In this document: positions 8,829-18,199 of the stretch, one piece after another
Layout: every line of letters starts with the position of its first letter
How positions within the stretch are numbered: the first letter of the stretch is position 1
Assembly (NCBI RefSeq): GCF_020991005.1
Contig: NZ_JAJLLW010000002.1
Span: 248,001 to 312,000, forward strand
Direction of reading: 5' to 3'
Length of the DNA: 64,000 nucleotides
From: Halomonas sp. CUBES01
GTDB lineage: Bacteria > Pseudomonadota > Gammaproteobacteria > Pseudomonadales > Halomonadaceae
Notes under the pieces: model-generated
Told to the model about the DNA's origin: nothing
The model's input: only the letters and a program-made list of their open reading frames with translations
Database searches by the model: none
Translations under genes and position numbers: made by a program

Positions 8829-9383
8829 ATGGCGGCGGCACCCCGATCAGCCGAGCCTGCGGCTTACCATACCGGCTGTCGAGACTCCCTCGGTCAGCTG
8901 TATCACCACCATCAGTCTTGGTTGCAGCAGCTGCTCAGCCAGCAGTTGGGATGCAGTGAATCGGCGGCGGATCTGGCGCAGGACGCGTTTGTGCGCTTGA
9001 TGAAAACACCCCGCCATCTGGATAGTTTCGACGGTGCCAGAGCCTATCTCAGCCGTATGGCTAAAGGTCTATGCGTGGATCATTGGCGCCGCCAGGATAT
9101 CGAGCGTGCCTGGCAGCAAGCTTTGGCGGCCAGCGCCGAGGCGCATTTGCCCTCTGCCGAACACCAGCAAATTGTCATCGAAACACTGTGCGAAATAGAC
9201 CGCATGCTGGCGCGGCTACCCGAGAAAGTCGCCAGCCCCTTTCTTGCCTCCCAACTGCACGGCAAACCCTATCGCCAGATTGCTGAAGAGCTGGGCGTTT
9301 CCGAACGTATGGTTAAGAAGTACATGGCTCAAGCCATGCTGCAATGCGCACTGATCGAAACCGGTTTCGAGGCCAGCCTCTAA
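8829..9383 (+). CDS. FecI-type ECF sigma factor (cassette 1)
   Basis: A 184-residue iron-responsive ECF sigma factor. Region 2 is visible at about residues 20-90 (LYHHHQSWLQQLL ... DLAQDAFVRLM), with the promoter-melting part AYLSRMAKGLCVDHWRR. Region 4 covers about 120-175, with the HTH YRQIAEELGVSERMVKKYMAQA. It should direct RNA polymerase to the receptor gene downstream when FecR signals. It is preceded by a Fur box and followed after one base by fecR. It is homologous to the sigma factor at 14.0 kb. Confidence 0.92.
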   Translation: MAAAPRSAEPAAYHTGCRDSLGQLYHHHQSWLQQLLSQQLGCSESAADLAQDAFVRLMKTPRHLDSFDGARAYLSRMAKGLCVDHWRRQDIERAWQQALAASAEAHLPSAEHQQIVIETLCEIDRMLARLPEKVASPFLASQLHGKPYRQIAEELGVSERMVKKYMAQAMLQCALIETGFEASL

Positions 9384-9384
9384 C

Positions 9385-10404
9385 ATGGTTTCTGTTGCTC
9401 GCCCTGATGACGCCGCCAAGCGCCGCGCTTTGGCCGAAGCCGCCGAATGGTTTGCTGAGTGGCACGCGGGGGAGCTCTCTTCAGATCAGTTTGAACGCTG
9501 GCAAGCGTGGTTAGACGACAGCGATACCCACCGCTGGGCCTGGGAGCAAGTGGAAGTCGTCAGCCGTCGTTTTACCGCCAACCTGGATGAGGCGGAGCGT
9601 GACACAGCCGACAGGGTCATCAGCTCGGCGCGGCATCGACGGCGAGGGCGGTGGCACCTGCTGAGTGGGCTCTCTAGCCTGGCGATTGCGGCCGTGTTGA
9701 TCGGGCTCTCCTGGCAGTGGACGCCCTTGCCGCAGTGGGTGGCCTACTGGGGCGCCGACTACCGCTCCGCCACCGGCGAAATCTCCCGCATCGAACTGGA
9801 GGATGGCACTCAGGTTTGGCTAAGCAGCGCCTCGGCGTTGGACGTCGACTACGACCAGGAGCGGCGCCAGCTGCAACTGGTGGCGGGTGAAGTGCTGATT
9901 AAGACCGGCAAAGACCCCGAACGCCCCTTTTACCTGGATACCCGAAGCGCCCGGCTGACCCCCTTGGGCACTCGCTTCAGCGTGCGCCAACGCCAGGCCG
10001 ACGAACTGCTGGCGGTGTTCGAAGGCGCGGTGGCTATTCAGACCCTTGGCGATGCCGACCATGCTGGCCAACGCCAGGTAGTCGACGCCGGGCAGCAGGC
10101 CAGCTACGCCGCTAACGGCATTGGCGAACTCAACCCCGCCGACGGCAGCCGGGCCGCCTGGGCCAAGGGTGTGTTGTTGGCCGAAAATATGTCGTTAAAA
10201 ACCTTTGCCGCAGAGCTGAGCCAGCATCACCATGGCCGATTAGAGGTCGACCCGGCGGTGGCGGATCTCACCCTGCTTGGCGCTTTCCCGCTTGACGATC
10301 TGGAGCGTACCCTGAAAATGGTCGAGACCACGTTGCCGGTGAAGGTGCGCAAAGTCATGCCCTGGTGGATCAAGATCGAGGCGGCTGGGGCAGCCTCTGA
10401 ATAA
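9385..10404 (+). CDS. FecR-type sigma regulator (cassette 1)
   Basis: A 339-residue inner-membrane regulator. The N-terminal cytoplasmic domain (AEWFAEWHAGELSSDQFERWQAWL, DUF4880 type) binds the sigma factor. A single membrane helix lies near residues 90-110 (LLSGLSSLAIAAVLIGLSW). The periplasmic FecR domain follows (ISRIELEDGTQVWLSSASALDVDY ... LTPLGTRFSVRQ), with a C-terminal STN-like part. It receives the signal from the receptor's STN domain. The start is one base after the sigma factor stop, which suggests co-translation. Confidence 0.92.
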   Translation: MVSVARPDDAAKRRALAEAAEWFAEWHAGELSSDQFERWQAWLDDSDTHRWAWEQVEVVSRRFTANLDEAERDTADRVISSARHRRRGRWHLLSGLSSLAIAAVLIGLSWQWTPLPQWVAYWGADYRSATGEISRIELEDGTQVWLSSASALDVDYDQERRQLQLVAGEVLIKTGKDPERPFYLDTRSARLTPLGTRFSVRQRQADELLAVFEGAVAIQTLGDADHAGQRQVVDAGQQASYAANGIGELNPADGSRAAWAKGVLLAENMSLKTFAAELSQHHHGRLEVDPAVADLTLLGAFPLDDLERTLKMVETTLPVKVRKVMPWWIKIEAAGAASE

Positions 10405-10458
10405 AGGCGAGCCAAGAATAAAAAAACGCTTTTCCGGTTCCCCTTTTTCGCGCTGGTT

Positions 10459-10504
10459 CGATTCCCCTATATAAGCAGCCAAAAATCATCTGCAAGGGGA
10501 ATCG
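10459..10504 (+). promoter_or_regulatory. Inverted repeat enclosing the receptor ribosome site
   Basis: The arms CGATTCCCCT (10459-10468) and AGGGGAATCG (10495-10504) are perfect complements separated by 26 bases. The second arm contains the Shine-Dalgarno sequence AGGGGA of the receptor gene starting at 10507. If transcribed, the hairpin would hide the ribosome site. It could instead be a protein site around the promoter. Confidence 0.6.
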
Positions 10505-10506
10505 AA

Positions 10507-12933
10507 ATGCCGCAACAACGCACCGCGTTACATCCATCGCCTACCGCCACCCGTCCGTTTCCACGGCGTCGCCGCGCCCTCGCGCTGGCGGTACACCTCG
10601 CCGCCGCCGGTTTGTTAGCCACGCCGCTGCTGTCGCTGCCCGCCATGGCGCAAACCACCCAGCAGCAAACTCGCCAGTACGATATCCCTGCGGGCCCGGT
10701 CAGCACGGTGCTCAACCGCTTCGCTGCTGAATCAGGTGTTTTTATCAGCGGCGCTGGCGAGTTGGGGCAAGGGCGGCAAAGTCCTGGGCTGCAGGGCCAG
10801 TACAGCGTTGGTGAAGGGCTGGAACGGCTGCTGAGTGGCACCAGTCTTAGGGCCGTAAGGCAGGGGGATGGTACTTATCGGTTGGAAGAGCGGCCTAATG
10901 AGGTGGCGCTGTCGGTCGTGGAAGTGTCCGCCGAACAATATAGGGGAGCTGTGACAGAAGGAAATGATTCTTATACATCCAGCAAAGTAACTCTAGGCAA
11001 GCAAGGGCTGTCACTCAAAGAAATGCCCCAATCTGTCAGTGTCATCACCCGAGAGCGCATGAATGACCAGAACATGACGACGCTGGATGACGTCCTGACA
11101 CGCACCACAGGCATCACCAAACGAGACTTCGGCCCCACGGCATCGGTCTACCTCTCGCGCGGCTACGAAATTGACACCATGCTGCTCGACGGCACCCCCA
11201 TCGACAGCGCAATCGGCGTAACCGACACCATGTTCGATACTGCGGTACTGGACCGTGTGGAAGTCTTACGAGGGCCAGCCGGGCTCATTCAGGGCTCAGG
11301 CGAGCCCAGTGGTACCGTCAATCTGGCGCGCAAACGCGCCCAGGAAGAGTTCGGCTTTCAGACGGCGCTATCGTATGGCTCTCACGACGCCTATCGCGGC
11401 GAAGTCGATGTCACCGGAGCGCTGGATGAATCTGGCAGACTTCGTGGTCGCTTTGTCGGCGTACATGATGATCGGAACCATTTCATCGACCATGTCTATA
11501 CCGAAAACACCACAGGGTATGGCACGTTAGAATACGACATCACTCCGAGCACCACCATATCTGTCGGTCTCATGGATCAATCAGGCGAATCCAGGCCCAA
11601 TTATGGCCTCCCGCAGCTCGCCAATGGGCAGTTGCTGGACATTGATCGGTCCACCTATCACGGCTCGCTTTGGGACGTGAAGGATGAAAGCATCGAGCGC
11701 TATTTCGCCGAACTGGAGCATGAGCTTGATAACGGCGGCAATTTTCGTATTATCGCCAACCATATTGACCGAGAGACCGATACACAGCAAAGCACCGCTG
11801 GCAACAGTATCCCTACCTCAAACACGGATGATATCGACATCTGGCAATGGCGCATCGCCAACCCCCGTCAAGATAGGTTCGTCGATGCCACGCTTTCAAC
11901 ACCCTTCGAGCTAGCGGGTCAAACACACAACTGGATGGTCGGCGCAAGCCATAGGATCACTGAGGAAGAGACCTTGTTCGGTTCCGGCGACCCTCAGTTC
12001 ATTCAACGCAACTTGGCCAATCCCAATCCTGACACGCCGAAACCCACTTTCGATGTCAACCAGACTCGGGATCTTGAGACACAGGAAACCAGTCTCTATA
12101 GCCAGCTCAGGCTATCGGTTCTTGCTGACACCACTTTCATTGCAGGCGGCCAAGTAAGCTGGTGGGAATCAGAGGACCAACTGGATTCAACTAACAACTT
12201 CGAAATCGATAGTGAGTTCACTCCTTATGTCGGCTTGATTTATGATATCAATGATCAGGTCTCGACTTATGCTAGCTACACCGAAATTTTCCAGCCGCAA
12301 AGCTCGCAGGAGGTGAACGGCGACTTCCTAGACCCCCGAACTGGTCAGCAGGTTGAGCTAGGGCTGAAGGGGGAGCACATGAACGGAGCCTTTAACTGGC
12401 ATGCCTCGACCTTCAAGATCACCGACAAAAACCGCGGCATTACTGATCTGGACAATCCAGGCTTCTCAATTGCCGAGGGTGAAGCGGAAAGTGAAGGCTT
12501 CGAGCTTGAGGTCACCGGCCGCCTGACGCCTCGCTGGGATATTTCAGCAGGCTATGCCTATACCCAGACAGAACTAGTCAACGACCCAGAACAGGAAGGT
12601 AGACCGCTTTCCACCGACACGCCGGAGCATGACCTTAAACTATGGACCCGCTATCGATTCTCCGATAACCCCGATCAAGGTTGGAGAGTGGGCGCTGGCC
12701 TCAACTATTCAAGTGAGGTCTTCGCCGAAGCCGGGGATACGCGTTGGGAGCAAGGCGGATACACAACAATATCCGGCCTGATTGGATATCGACTCAATCG
12801 TAATCTGGACTTCGCCCTGACCGGAGAAAATCTGACGGACGAGAAGTATTTTGAAACTGTCCGAGCTAGAACTCGAAACAACTATTATGGTGAGCCTCGT
12901 AACTTCATGCTAACAATGCGCTATCAATACTAA
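10507..12933 (+). CDS. TonB-dependent siderophore receptor with STN domain (cassette 1)
   Basis: An 808-residue outer-membrane receptor. The order is: signal peptide of about 49 residues (ends AMAQ), STN signalling domain (about 57-110, YDIPAGPVSTVLNRFAAESG), plug (about 165-280, LKEMPQSVSVITRERM ... VEVLRGPAGLIQGSGEPSGTVNL), then a 22-strand-type barrel ending in an aromatic residue. This matches FpvA/FhuE-like transducers, which bring in ferric siderophores with TonB energy and signal to FecR. The ligand cannot be read from the sequence. Confidence 0.93.
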   Translation: MPQQRTALHPSPTATRPFPRRRRALALAVHLAAAGLLATPLLSLPAMAQTTQQQTRQYDIPAGPVSTVLNRFAAESGVFISGAGELGQGRQSPGLQGQYSVGEGLERLLSGTSLRAVRQGDGTYRLEERPNEVALSVVEVSAEQYRGAVTEGNDSYTSSKVTLGKQGLSLKEMPQSVSVITRERMNDQNMTTLDDVLTRTTGITKRDFGPTASVYLSRGYEIDTMLLDGTPIDSAIGVTDTMFDTAVLDRVEVLRGPAGLIQGSGEPSGTVNLARKRAQEEFGFQTALSYGSHDAYRGEVDVTGALDESGRLRGRFVGVHDDRNHFIDHVYTENTTGYGTLEYDITPSTTISVGLMDQSGESRPNYGLPQLANGQLLDIDRSTYHGSLWDVKDESIERYFAELEHELDNGGNFRIIANHIDRETDTQQSTAGNSIPTSNTDDIDIWQWRIANPRQDRFVDATLSTPFELAGQTHNWMVGASHRITEEETLFGSGDPQFIQRNLANPNPDTPKPTFDVNQTRDLETQETSLYSQLRLSVLADTTFIAGGQVSWWESEDQLDSTNNFEIDSEFTPYVGLIYDINDQVSTYASYTEIFQPQSSQEVNGDFLDPRTGQQVELGLKGEHMNGAFNWHASTFKITDKNRGITDLDNPGFSIAEGEAESEGFELEVTGRLTPRWDISAGYAYTQTELVNDPEQEGRPLSTDTPEHDLKLWTRYRFSDNPDQGWRVGAGLNYSSEVFAEAGDTRWEQGGYTTISGLIGYRLNRNLDFALTGENLTDEKYFETVRARTRNNYYGEPRNFMLTMRYQY

Positions 12934-12941
12934 GCGCCAAG

Positions 12942-12970
12942 ACCGGTGCAGATGCCCTATCTGTGCCGGT
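12942..12970 (+). terminator. Hairpin between receptor and binding protein (cassette 1)
   Basis: Arms ACCGGTGCAGAT (12942-12953) and ATCTGTGCCGGT (12959-12970) pair over 12 positions, two of them wobble, around a 5-base loop. No long T-run follows, so this may be a weak terminator or a processing site that sets the receptor to binding-protein ratio. Confidence 0.5.
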
Positions 12971-13018
12971 TTCCGTCTCTGGGCTTCTCCCGCCCCACAC
13001 CACTACACAGACTTTGAT

Positions 13019-13936
13019 ATGCTTGACGGACGATCAATATCCCTTCGGAATACCATTTCGTGGTTTGCCCTGGTCATCGCCACCATTTTGACCTCCTTCC
13101 CCGTATGGAGTCAGCAGGTCAGGGAAGCTGGAACCGTCGCAACCCTCGACTTCGCCATCGCCGAAACACTCTTCGCGTTCCAAGACCTGCCGGTCGCTAT
13201 GGGCAGCGTCAGCAACTACCAAAGCTGGACAGAAGATGACTCGCTACCACCCAACCTCGTGGACATTGGCTCCAACCCGCAGCCCAATAAAGAACTACTG
13301 TCCACGCTCAACCTCGACACTATTTTGATCCCGCTACAGTATGCGTACCTTAAGGATGACCTTTCAGGCATCGCCCCGGTGGCACTGCTTTCACCCTATA
13401 ACACATCCCCCTTATCAGGCTGGGAAAAAATGCTCGCCTTTACCGAAGAAGTCGGGACACATACGGAAAGGAAGCGAGATGTGAACCAGTTGATTGTTGA
13501 CGCGGATGACTACATGAACCGTCTCCGTGATACTGCTACAACGCTTCCGCAGCCACTATTGCTAGTGCAGTTCCTCGATACAAGACATGTCAGGATCTAC
13601 GGACACAACAGCCTGCCTGGCATCGTTCTCGAGCAACTCGGCCTGCGCAACGCCTGGGAAGGGCCCACCAGCCGCTGGGGAATCTCCACCATCGGGATTG
13701 GTGAGCTATTCAACATGGAGGCTCATTTCGTTGTAGTGGATACCTCCCACCTGCCGAGCAGACACTCGATTCAGAAGAATGTCATGGCCAGCGAGCTATG
13801 GGGCCAACTGCCTAGCGTTCGGGCGGGCAACACCACCCTGCTTGATGCCGACTTCTGGGTTTTTGGGGCCATTCCCTCCACTCTCCGCTTCGCAAGCTCT
13901 CTTGTCGAGGCACTGGAAACGCCCGCAGAACCCTGA
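13019..13936 (+). CDS. Periplasmic ferric-siderophore binding protein (FhuD-like, cassette 1)
   Basis: A 305-residue secreted protein: a hydrophobic signal segment (WFALVIATILTSFPVWS) is followed by a class III substrate-binding fold. It has the typical FhuD-like start (RVATLDFAIAETLFAF-type), NPQPNKELLSTLNLDTIL near residue 90, and the C-terminal motif ADFWVFGAIPSTLRFASSLVEAL. It should deliver ferric siderophore from the receptor to the FhuB-type permease. ATG 13019 is the first in-frame start; the ribosome site is weak. It is a paralogue of the protein at 18.2 kb, which has the same C-terminal motif. Confidence 0.85.
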   Translation: MLDGRSISLRNTISWFALVIATILTSFPVWSQQVREAGTVATLDFAIAETLFAFQDLPVAMGSVSNYQSWTEDDSLPPNLVDIGSNPQPNKELLSTLNLDTILIPLQYAYLKDDLSGIAPVALLSPYNTSPLSGWEKMLAFTEEVGTHTERKRDVNQLIVDADDYMNRLRDTATTLPQPLLLVQFLDTRHVRIYGHNSLPGIVLEQLGLRNAWEGPTSRWGISTIGIGELFNMEAHFVVVDTSHLPSRHSIQKNVMASELWGQLPSVRAGNTTLLDADFWVFGAIPSTLRFASSLVEALETPAEP

Positions 13937-13980
13937 TATCAACTGTTACTAAGATAATTCGATATCACCCATAGATTTGT

Positions 13981-13999
13981 AATGATAAGTATTATCATT
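13981..13999 (+). promoter_or_regulatory. Fur box before the second fecI (perfect palindrome)
   Basis: AATGATAAGTATTATCATT is a perfect inverted repeat (AATGATAA, three bases, TTATCATT) close to the Fur consensus. The first in-frame ATG of the sigma factor (13982) lies inside it, which argues for a later translation start. Confidence 0.85.
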
Positions 14000-14038
14000 T
14001 ATTGTTTGCGTCTGGTTTTTTCCCCTTTTTTCGGGGCA

Positions 14039-14593
14039 ATGGGCACAGGCAATCAATGGCAACGGGCGATGGTATCGATAAAGCAGCAGGGTAGGCGCGA
14101 GGCTCCTTTCGACGCGCTCTATCATAATCATCACAGTTGGCTGAGGCGCTGGTTGAGCGCCAAGCTGGGCTGTTCCCATACCGCTGCGGATCTTACTCAC
14201 GATACCTACCTACGCATACTGGCGCGGGGCACCACACCCGAGCCGGAACAGTCGCGGCGTTTTCTAACTCAGATCGCCAAGGGGTTAGTGATCGATCACT
14301 ATCGCCGTCAGCGGATCGAAACCGCCTACCTTGAAGCCCTGAGCCTGCTCCCCGAGACCATGGCGCCTTCGCCAGAGGAGCAAGCACTTACTATCGAAGC
14401 GCTGGTCGAGATCGATGCGCTGCTGCATGGGTTGCCCAATAAACCTCGCCGGGCTTTTTTGATGTGCCGCCTGGATGGCCGGAGCTACCAGGAAATCGCT
14501 GATGCCTTGGAGGTGTCGGTTTCATCGGTGGAGAAGTACATCGCCAAGGCGTTGCTGGTGTGCCATCAGGCCATGCATGAATCTCAACCCTAA
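14039..14593 (+). CDS. FecI-type ECF sigma factor (cassette 2)
   Basis: An iron-responsive ECF sigma factor of about 184 residues, close to the cassette 1 protein in layout. Region 2 shows LYHNHHSWLRRWLSAKLG ... DLTHDTYLRIL and FLTQIAKGLVIDHYRRQ. Region 4 ends with YQEIADALEVSVSSVEKYIAKALLV. The open frame extends to ATG 13982, but that codon is within the Fur box and would add a hydrophobic, unrelated stretch. I chose ATG 14039; ATG 14069 is also possible. fecR follows 13 bases after the stop. Confidence 0.9.
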   Translation: MGTGNQWQRAMVSIKQQGRREAPFDALYHNHHSWLRRWLSAKLGCSHTAADLTHDTYLRILARGTTPEPEQSRRFLTQIAKGLVIDHYRRQRIETAYLEALSLLPETMAPSPEEQALTIEALVEIDALLHGLPNKPRRAFLMCRLDGRSYQEIADALEVSVSSVEKYIAKALLVCHQAMHESQP

Positions 14594-14606
14594 GCGAGCC
14601 GATGCC

Positions 14607-15611
14607 ATGAGCCGACCATCCGCCAATGCCTCCCAAGAGACGCCTTCTCAAGAAACCATCTCCCCTGCTGTTCTGGAGCAGGCCAGCTTGTGGATGGCAC
14701 GGCTATGGAGCGACGACGCCACCGACGCCCAGCGCAAGGCTTGCCTGCAATGGCGGCAAGCCGCGCCGGAGCACGAACGTGCCTGGCAGCAGCTTCAGGC
14801 GGTCGACGGTCAACTGGGAACGTTGCCGCGCCATGCGGCGCGCAGTGAGTTATTCGAGGCCTCCTCGCAGGTCTCCAGGCGTCATCTGCTGCAGTGGGGT
14901 GGCGTTGCGCTGCTCGCAGGTGGCCTGGGATTTGGGCTGCCGCGCACGCCTCAATGGCAGCGCAAGTTTGCCGACTACGCGACCGGCATTGGCGAGATGC
15001 GTGACGTGACGTTGAGCGATGGCACTCAGCTGCGCCTGGATACTGATACCGCCATTGACGTCAGCTTCGATGGCCACCAACGGCGACTCCACCTTCTGCG
15101 TGGCGGGGTGCTGATTACCACCTCTAAAACCCCAGATGCGCGCACGTTCAGCGTGATGACGCGAGAAGGGCTTTCTTATCCGTTGGGCACCCGCTTCAGC
15201 GTGCAGCAGCATAGCGATAGCACCCAAGTGGCGGTTTTCGAGGGGCAGGTGGCCCTGGAACGGCGGGGAGGCGCTAAGCGGACGACGTTGGATGCCGGCC
15301 AGCAAGCCGCCATGAGTGCCGAACGGGTGACCTCGCCCGAACCGCTAGACGCGACCGAACTGGCACGCTTTGATGGGCGACTGGTGGCGGAGAGCATGCG
15401 AGTGATTGAGGTGCTCGATACCTTGAAGCGCTATCGCCATGGGGTGTTGCGCTGCGCACCGGAGGTAGCTGACCGGCGGGTGAGCGGTGTGTTCTCCCTC
15501 GAAGATACCGACCGCGCCCTGGCAAGCCTTGCCGATGCGCTGTCGCTGGAACTGGTTTACCGCACGCCGCTATGGGTGACTCTTAAGCCGCGCAGCGGTG
15601 GACAGAAATAA
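14607..15611 (+). CDS. FecR-type sigma regulator (cassette 2)
   Basis: A 334-residue anti-sigma/sigma regulator. The cytoplasmic domain (ASLWMARLWSDDATDAQRKACLQW) comes first. A short hydrophobic segment near residues 90-110 (LLQWGGVALLAGGLGFGL) is preceded by SRRH. The periplasmic FecR domain follows (MRDVTLSDGTQLRLDTDTAIDV ... YPLGTRFSVQQ). I chose ATG 14607; ATG 14577 would overlap the sigma gene by 17 bases. The twin-arginine-like residues before the membrane segment recall FecR proteins exported by Tat, which is only a suggestion. Confidence 0.9.
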   Translation: MSRPSANASQETPSQETISPAVLEQASLWMARLWSDDATDAQRKACLQWRQAAPEHERAWQQLQAVDGQLGTLPRHAARSELFEASSQVSRRHLLQWGGVALLAGGLGFGLPRTPQWQRKFADYATGIGEMRDVTLSDGTQLRLDTDTAIDVSFDGHQRRLHLLRGGVLITTSKTPDARTFSVMTREGLSYPLGTRFSVQQHSDSTQVAVFEGQVALERRGGAKRTTLDAGQQAAMSAERVTSPEPLDATELARFDGRLVAESMRVIEVLDTLKRYRHGVLRCAPEVADRRVSGVFSLEDTDRALASLADALSLELVYRTPLWVTLKPRSGGQK

Positions 15612-15706
15612 AGTGGGAAAATTTCCATAAAATATTGAGGGATTCTCGTTCTCGTTCGGAATAGAGGATGTAGACATAAAAAATGCATCACTCAACGGGG
15701 ATCTTC

Positions 15707-18154
15707 ATGACGACGCAGCAAGCGCACTCTCGCTTTATCCGTACGCCTCTGGCGCGAGCCATTCAATACGGCCTACTGGCCAGTTGCCTGGCAGCTGGAT
15801 TGCCCGCCAAGGCGCTTGCCCAACAAGCCACAGGGCAGGACAGCACCGCTCAGCAAACTTATTCTATCGAAGCAGGGCAACTCGATACGGCGCTTAACCG
15901 GTTTGCGGTCAGTGCAGGTATAGAGATTGCCTTCGATGCGTCGCTAACCAGCGGTAAGCAGACCAATGGCCTGCAGGGGCAGTACAGTGTTGATGAAGGG
16001 TTGCAACGCTTGCTGGCGGGTACTGGGCTTGCGCCTGTGCGCCGGGGTGATGGGAGTTATCGGCTGGAGGAGCGGCCCGCAGATGTGAATCTTTCTACGA
16101 TGCGGGTTGAAGCGGATTGGGTGCAAGAGACAGCCACTGGGCCAGTAGATGGCTATGTAGCAACGCGCACTGCCACAGGCACAAAAACTGACACTCCCAT
16201 TAATGAAGTGCCACAATCAATATCTGTGATCACCCATGATGAGGTCGTAGCTCGGGGCGCACAATCAATCGGTGACACCTTGAGCTATACGGCAGGTGTA
16301 GAAGGCCACTCTAATGGTCTAGATCCTCGGCGCGACTTCATCTCTATACGCGGTTTTAGCGGAACAGAATATTTTTATCGCGATGGCTTAAGACTAACAG
16401 GGTTTAATAATCAGGGTCGAACAGTCTCAGAGCCCTATGGGCTAGAGCGTATTGAAGTCTTGAAGGGGCCCTCCTCAGTTCTTTATGGACAAGGCGGCCC
16501 AGGTGGGATTGTCAATTTAGTAAGCAAAAAACCTACCGAAATACCTCAAGGCGAAGTGCGAGTGTCTGCCGGTAGTGACGATCACCACCAGGTTAATACC
16601 GATGTAAGCGGTCATTTAGATGATCAAGGGGACTTTAAATATCGTTTTGTAGGTCTCCTCAGAGAAGCGAATGCTGAGATCGACTATACAAAAAATGATC
16701 GTACCTATCTCGCCCCTAGCCTCTCTTGGACACCAAGTGATAAAACGTCTATCACTTTACTAGCAGAATATAAAGAAATAGATACGATTGGTTCTTATAT
16801 CGTGCTTCCTAGGCTTGGCACACTAGACAGCAACCCTAATGGTCAAATTCCACGTTCACGTTATGTCGGTGAGCCTGATACTGATAACTTCGAACAAGAC
16901 TATTTTTCAGTGGCAAGCTTATTCGAGCATAAATTCAACGATACAGTAACCATTCGACAAAATACACGTTATCGAGAAGCAGAAACAGACATCACAAATA
17001 TCTATGCTGGTCAAATAATGGATGACCTCCGTACGATACCTCGTTTTGGCTTAGGGCGTGATGAAAAAATAGACGCTATTACGACCGATAGCCAACTACA
17101 ATTCGATTTCAATACTCAGGGGATTGACCATAAAGTATTAGTTGGTTTGGACTGGCAAAGAGCCAATAATGACCTGACTTACTACTCTGTCCAAGGCCTT
17201 ACACCGTTAGATATTTTTGATCCTGTTTATGGAACTAGCAATCCAACGCAGGCGATGTCAGCTAGCGCTTCACAAGAGCTTGAGCAAACAGGCCTTTATA
17301 TGCAGGATCAAATAAAATTGGATGATCGCTGGGCCCTGACGCTTGCCGGTCGTCGTGACTGGAGCAGTCAAACTAATCGTGATCGGATCGAACATACTGA
17401 AAACAAAGCGTCTGACAGCGAATTTACTCATCGAGTAGGGCTCGCTTACACTGCAGATAATGGCCTAACGCCCTATATTGGCTACTCTACATCTTTCTTG
17501 CCCGTGGTAGGACAAGGTGCTGATGGCGCAACTTTTGAGCCAGAAACAGCCCAGCAATATGAAACTGGTATAAAATACTTCTCTAATGATGGCAATCTTT
17601 CTATTACAGGTTCAATTTTTGACCTTACGCGTCAGAATGTTACGACCGCCGATTTAGACAATCCTGGTTTTAACCAACAGACAGGCGAATGGCGTTCCAG
17701 AGGTCTTGAGCTGGAGGCAAGAGCTAGCTTACCCGTTGGCTTAGACTTAGTCGCCAGCTATACATACTTGGATCTTGAAGTAACAGAAAGCAATGGGGAT
17801 GATCTAGGTAAGAGACCAACCGACCAGCCTGAAAATATGGCAAACTTATGGGCTAATTACAACTTCAGCAGTGGTATATTTAACGGCTTAGGCCTTGGCG
17901 CTGGCGTGCGCTATATAGGTTCTAGCTACTACGATAGCGCTAATGAAAACTCACTACCTTCTACGACACTGTTTGACGCATCATTGAACTATGACTTTTC
18001 AAGAGTCGATGCTAGCTTTGAAGGTTGGAATGCACAGGTCAATGCAAATAATGTTACCGACAAAGAGTATATAAGTAATTGTGGTTACTTTGGCGATTCG
18101 TGTAAGTATGGTGTTGGGAGGAATGTGATAGGGACAATCTCTTACGCTTGGTAA
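15707..18154 (+). CDS. TonB-dependent siderophore receptor with STN domain (cassette 2)
   Basis: An outer-membrane receptor of 815 residues from ATG 15707, which has an ACGGGGA ribosome site five bases upstream; ATG 15683 lacks one. The order is: signal peptide (ends ALAQ), STN domain (QTYSIEAGQLDTALNRFAVSAG ... GDGSYRLEERP), plug (INEVPQSISVITHDEVVARG ... IEVLKGPSSVLYGQGGPGGIVNLVSKKP) and barrel ending GTISYAW. The STN part resembles cassette 1 strongly while the barrel does not. Base composition drops after about 16.1 kb, which suggests that the plug and barrel came from a different source. Confidence 0.93.
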   Translation: MTTQQAHSRFIRTPLARAIQYGLLASCLAAGLPAKALAQQATGQDSTAQQTYSIEAGQLDTALNRFAVSAGIEIAFDASLTSGKQTNGLQGQYSVDEGLQRLLAGTGLAPVRRGDGSYRLEERPADVNLSTMRVEADWVQETATGPVDGYVATRTATGTKTDTPINEVPQSISVITHDEVVARGAQSIGDTLSYTAGVEGHSNGLDPRRDFISIRGFSGTEYFYRDGLRLTGFNNQGRTVSEPYGLERIEVLKGPSSVLYGQGGPGGIVNLVSKKPTEIPQGEVRVSAGSDDHHQVNTDVSGHLDDQGDFKYRFVGLLREANAEIDYTKNDRTYLAPSLSWTPSDKTSITLLAEYKEIDTIGSYIVLPRLGTLDSNPNGQIPRSRYVGEPDTDNFEQDYFSVASLFEHKFNDTVTIRQNTRYREAETDITNIYAGQIMDDLRTIPRFGLGRDEKIDAITTDSQLQFDFNTQGIDHKVLVGLDWQRANNDLTYYSVQGLTPLDIFDPVYGTSNPTQAMSASASQELEQTGLYMQDQIKLDDRWALTLAGRRDWSSQTNRDRIEHTENKASDSEFTHRVGLAYTADNGLTPYIGYSTSFLPVVGQGADGATFEPETAQQYETGIKYFSNDGNLSITGSIFDLTRQNVTTADLDNPGFNQQTGEWRSRGLELEARASLPVGLDLVASYTYLDLEVTESNGDDLGKRPTDQPENMANLWANYNFSSGIFNGLGLGAGVRYIGSSYYDSANENSLPSTTLFDASLNYDFSRVDASFEGWNAQVNANNVTDKEYISNCGYFGDSCKYGVGRNVIGTISYAW

Positions 18155-18157
18155 TAC

Positions 18158-18187
18158 AAAGCCCCGAAAGTTAGCTTTCGGGGCTTT
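18158..18187 (+). terminator. Intrinsic terminator after receptor 2
   Basis: A perfect 13-base-pair hairpin: AAAGCCCCGAAAG (18158-18170), loop TTAG, CTTTCGGGGCTTT (18175-18187), then a T-rich tail. It stands between the receptor and its binding-protein gene and should uncouple or reduce expression of the latter. Confidence 0.9.
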
Positions 18188-18199
18188 TAATTCAATATT

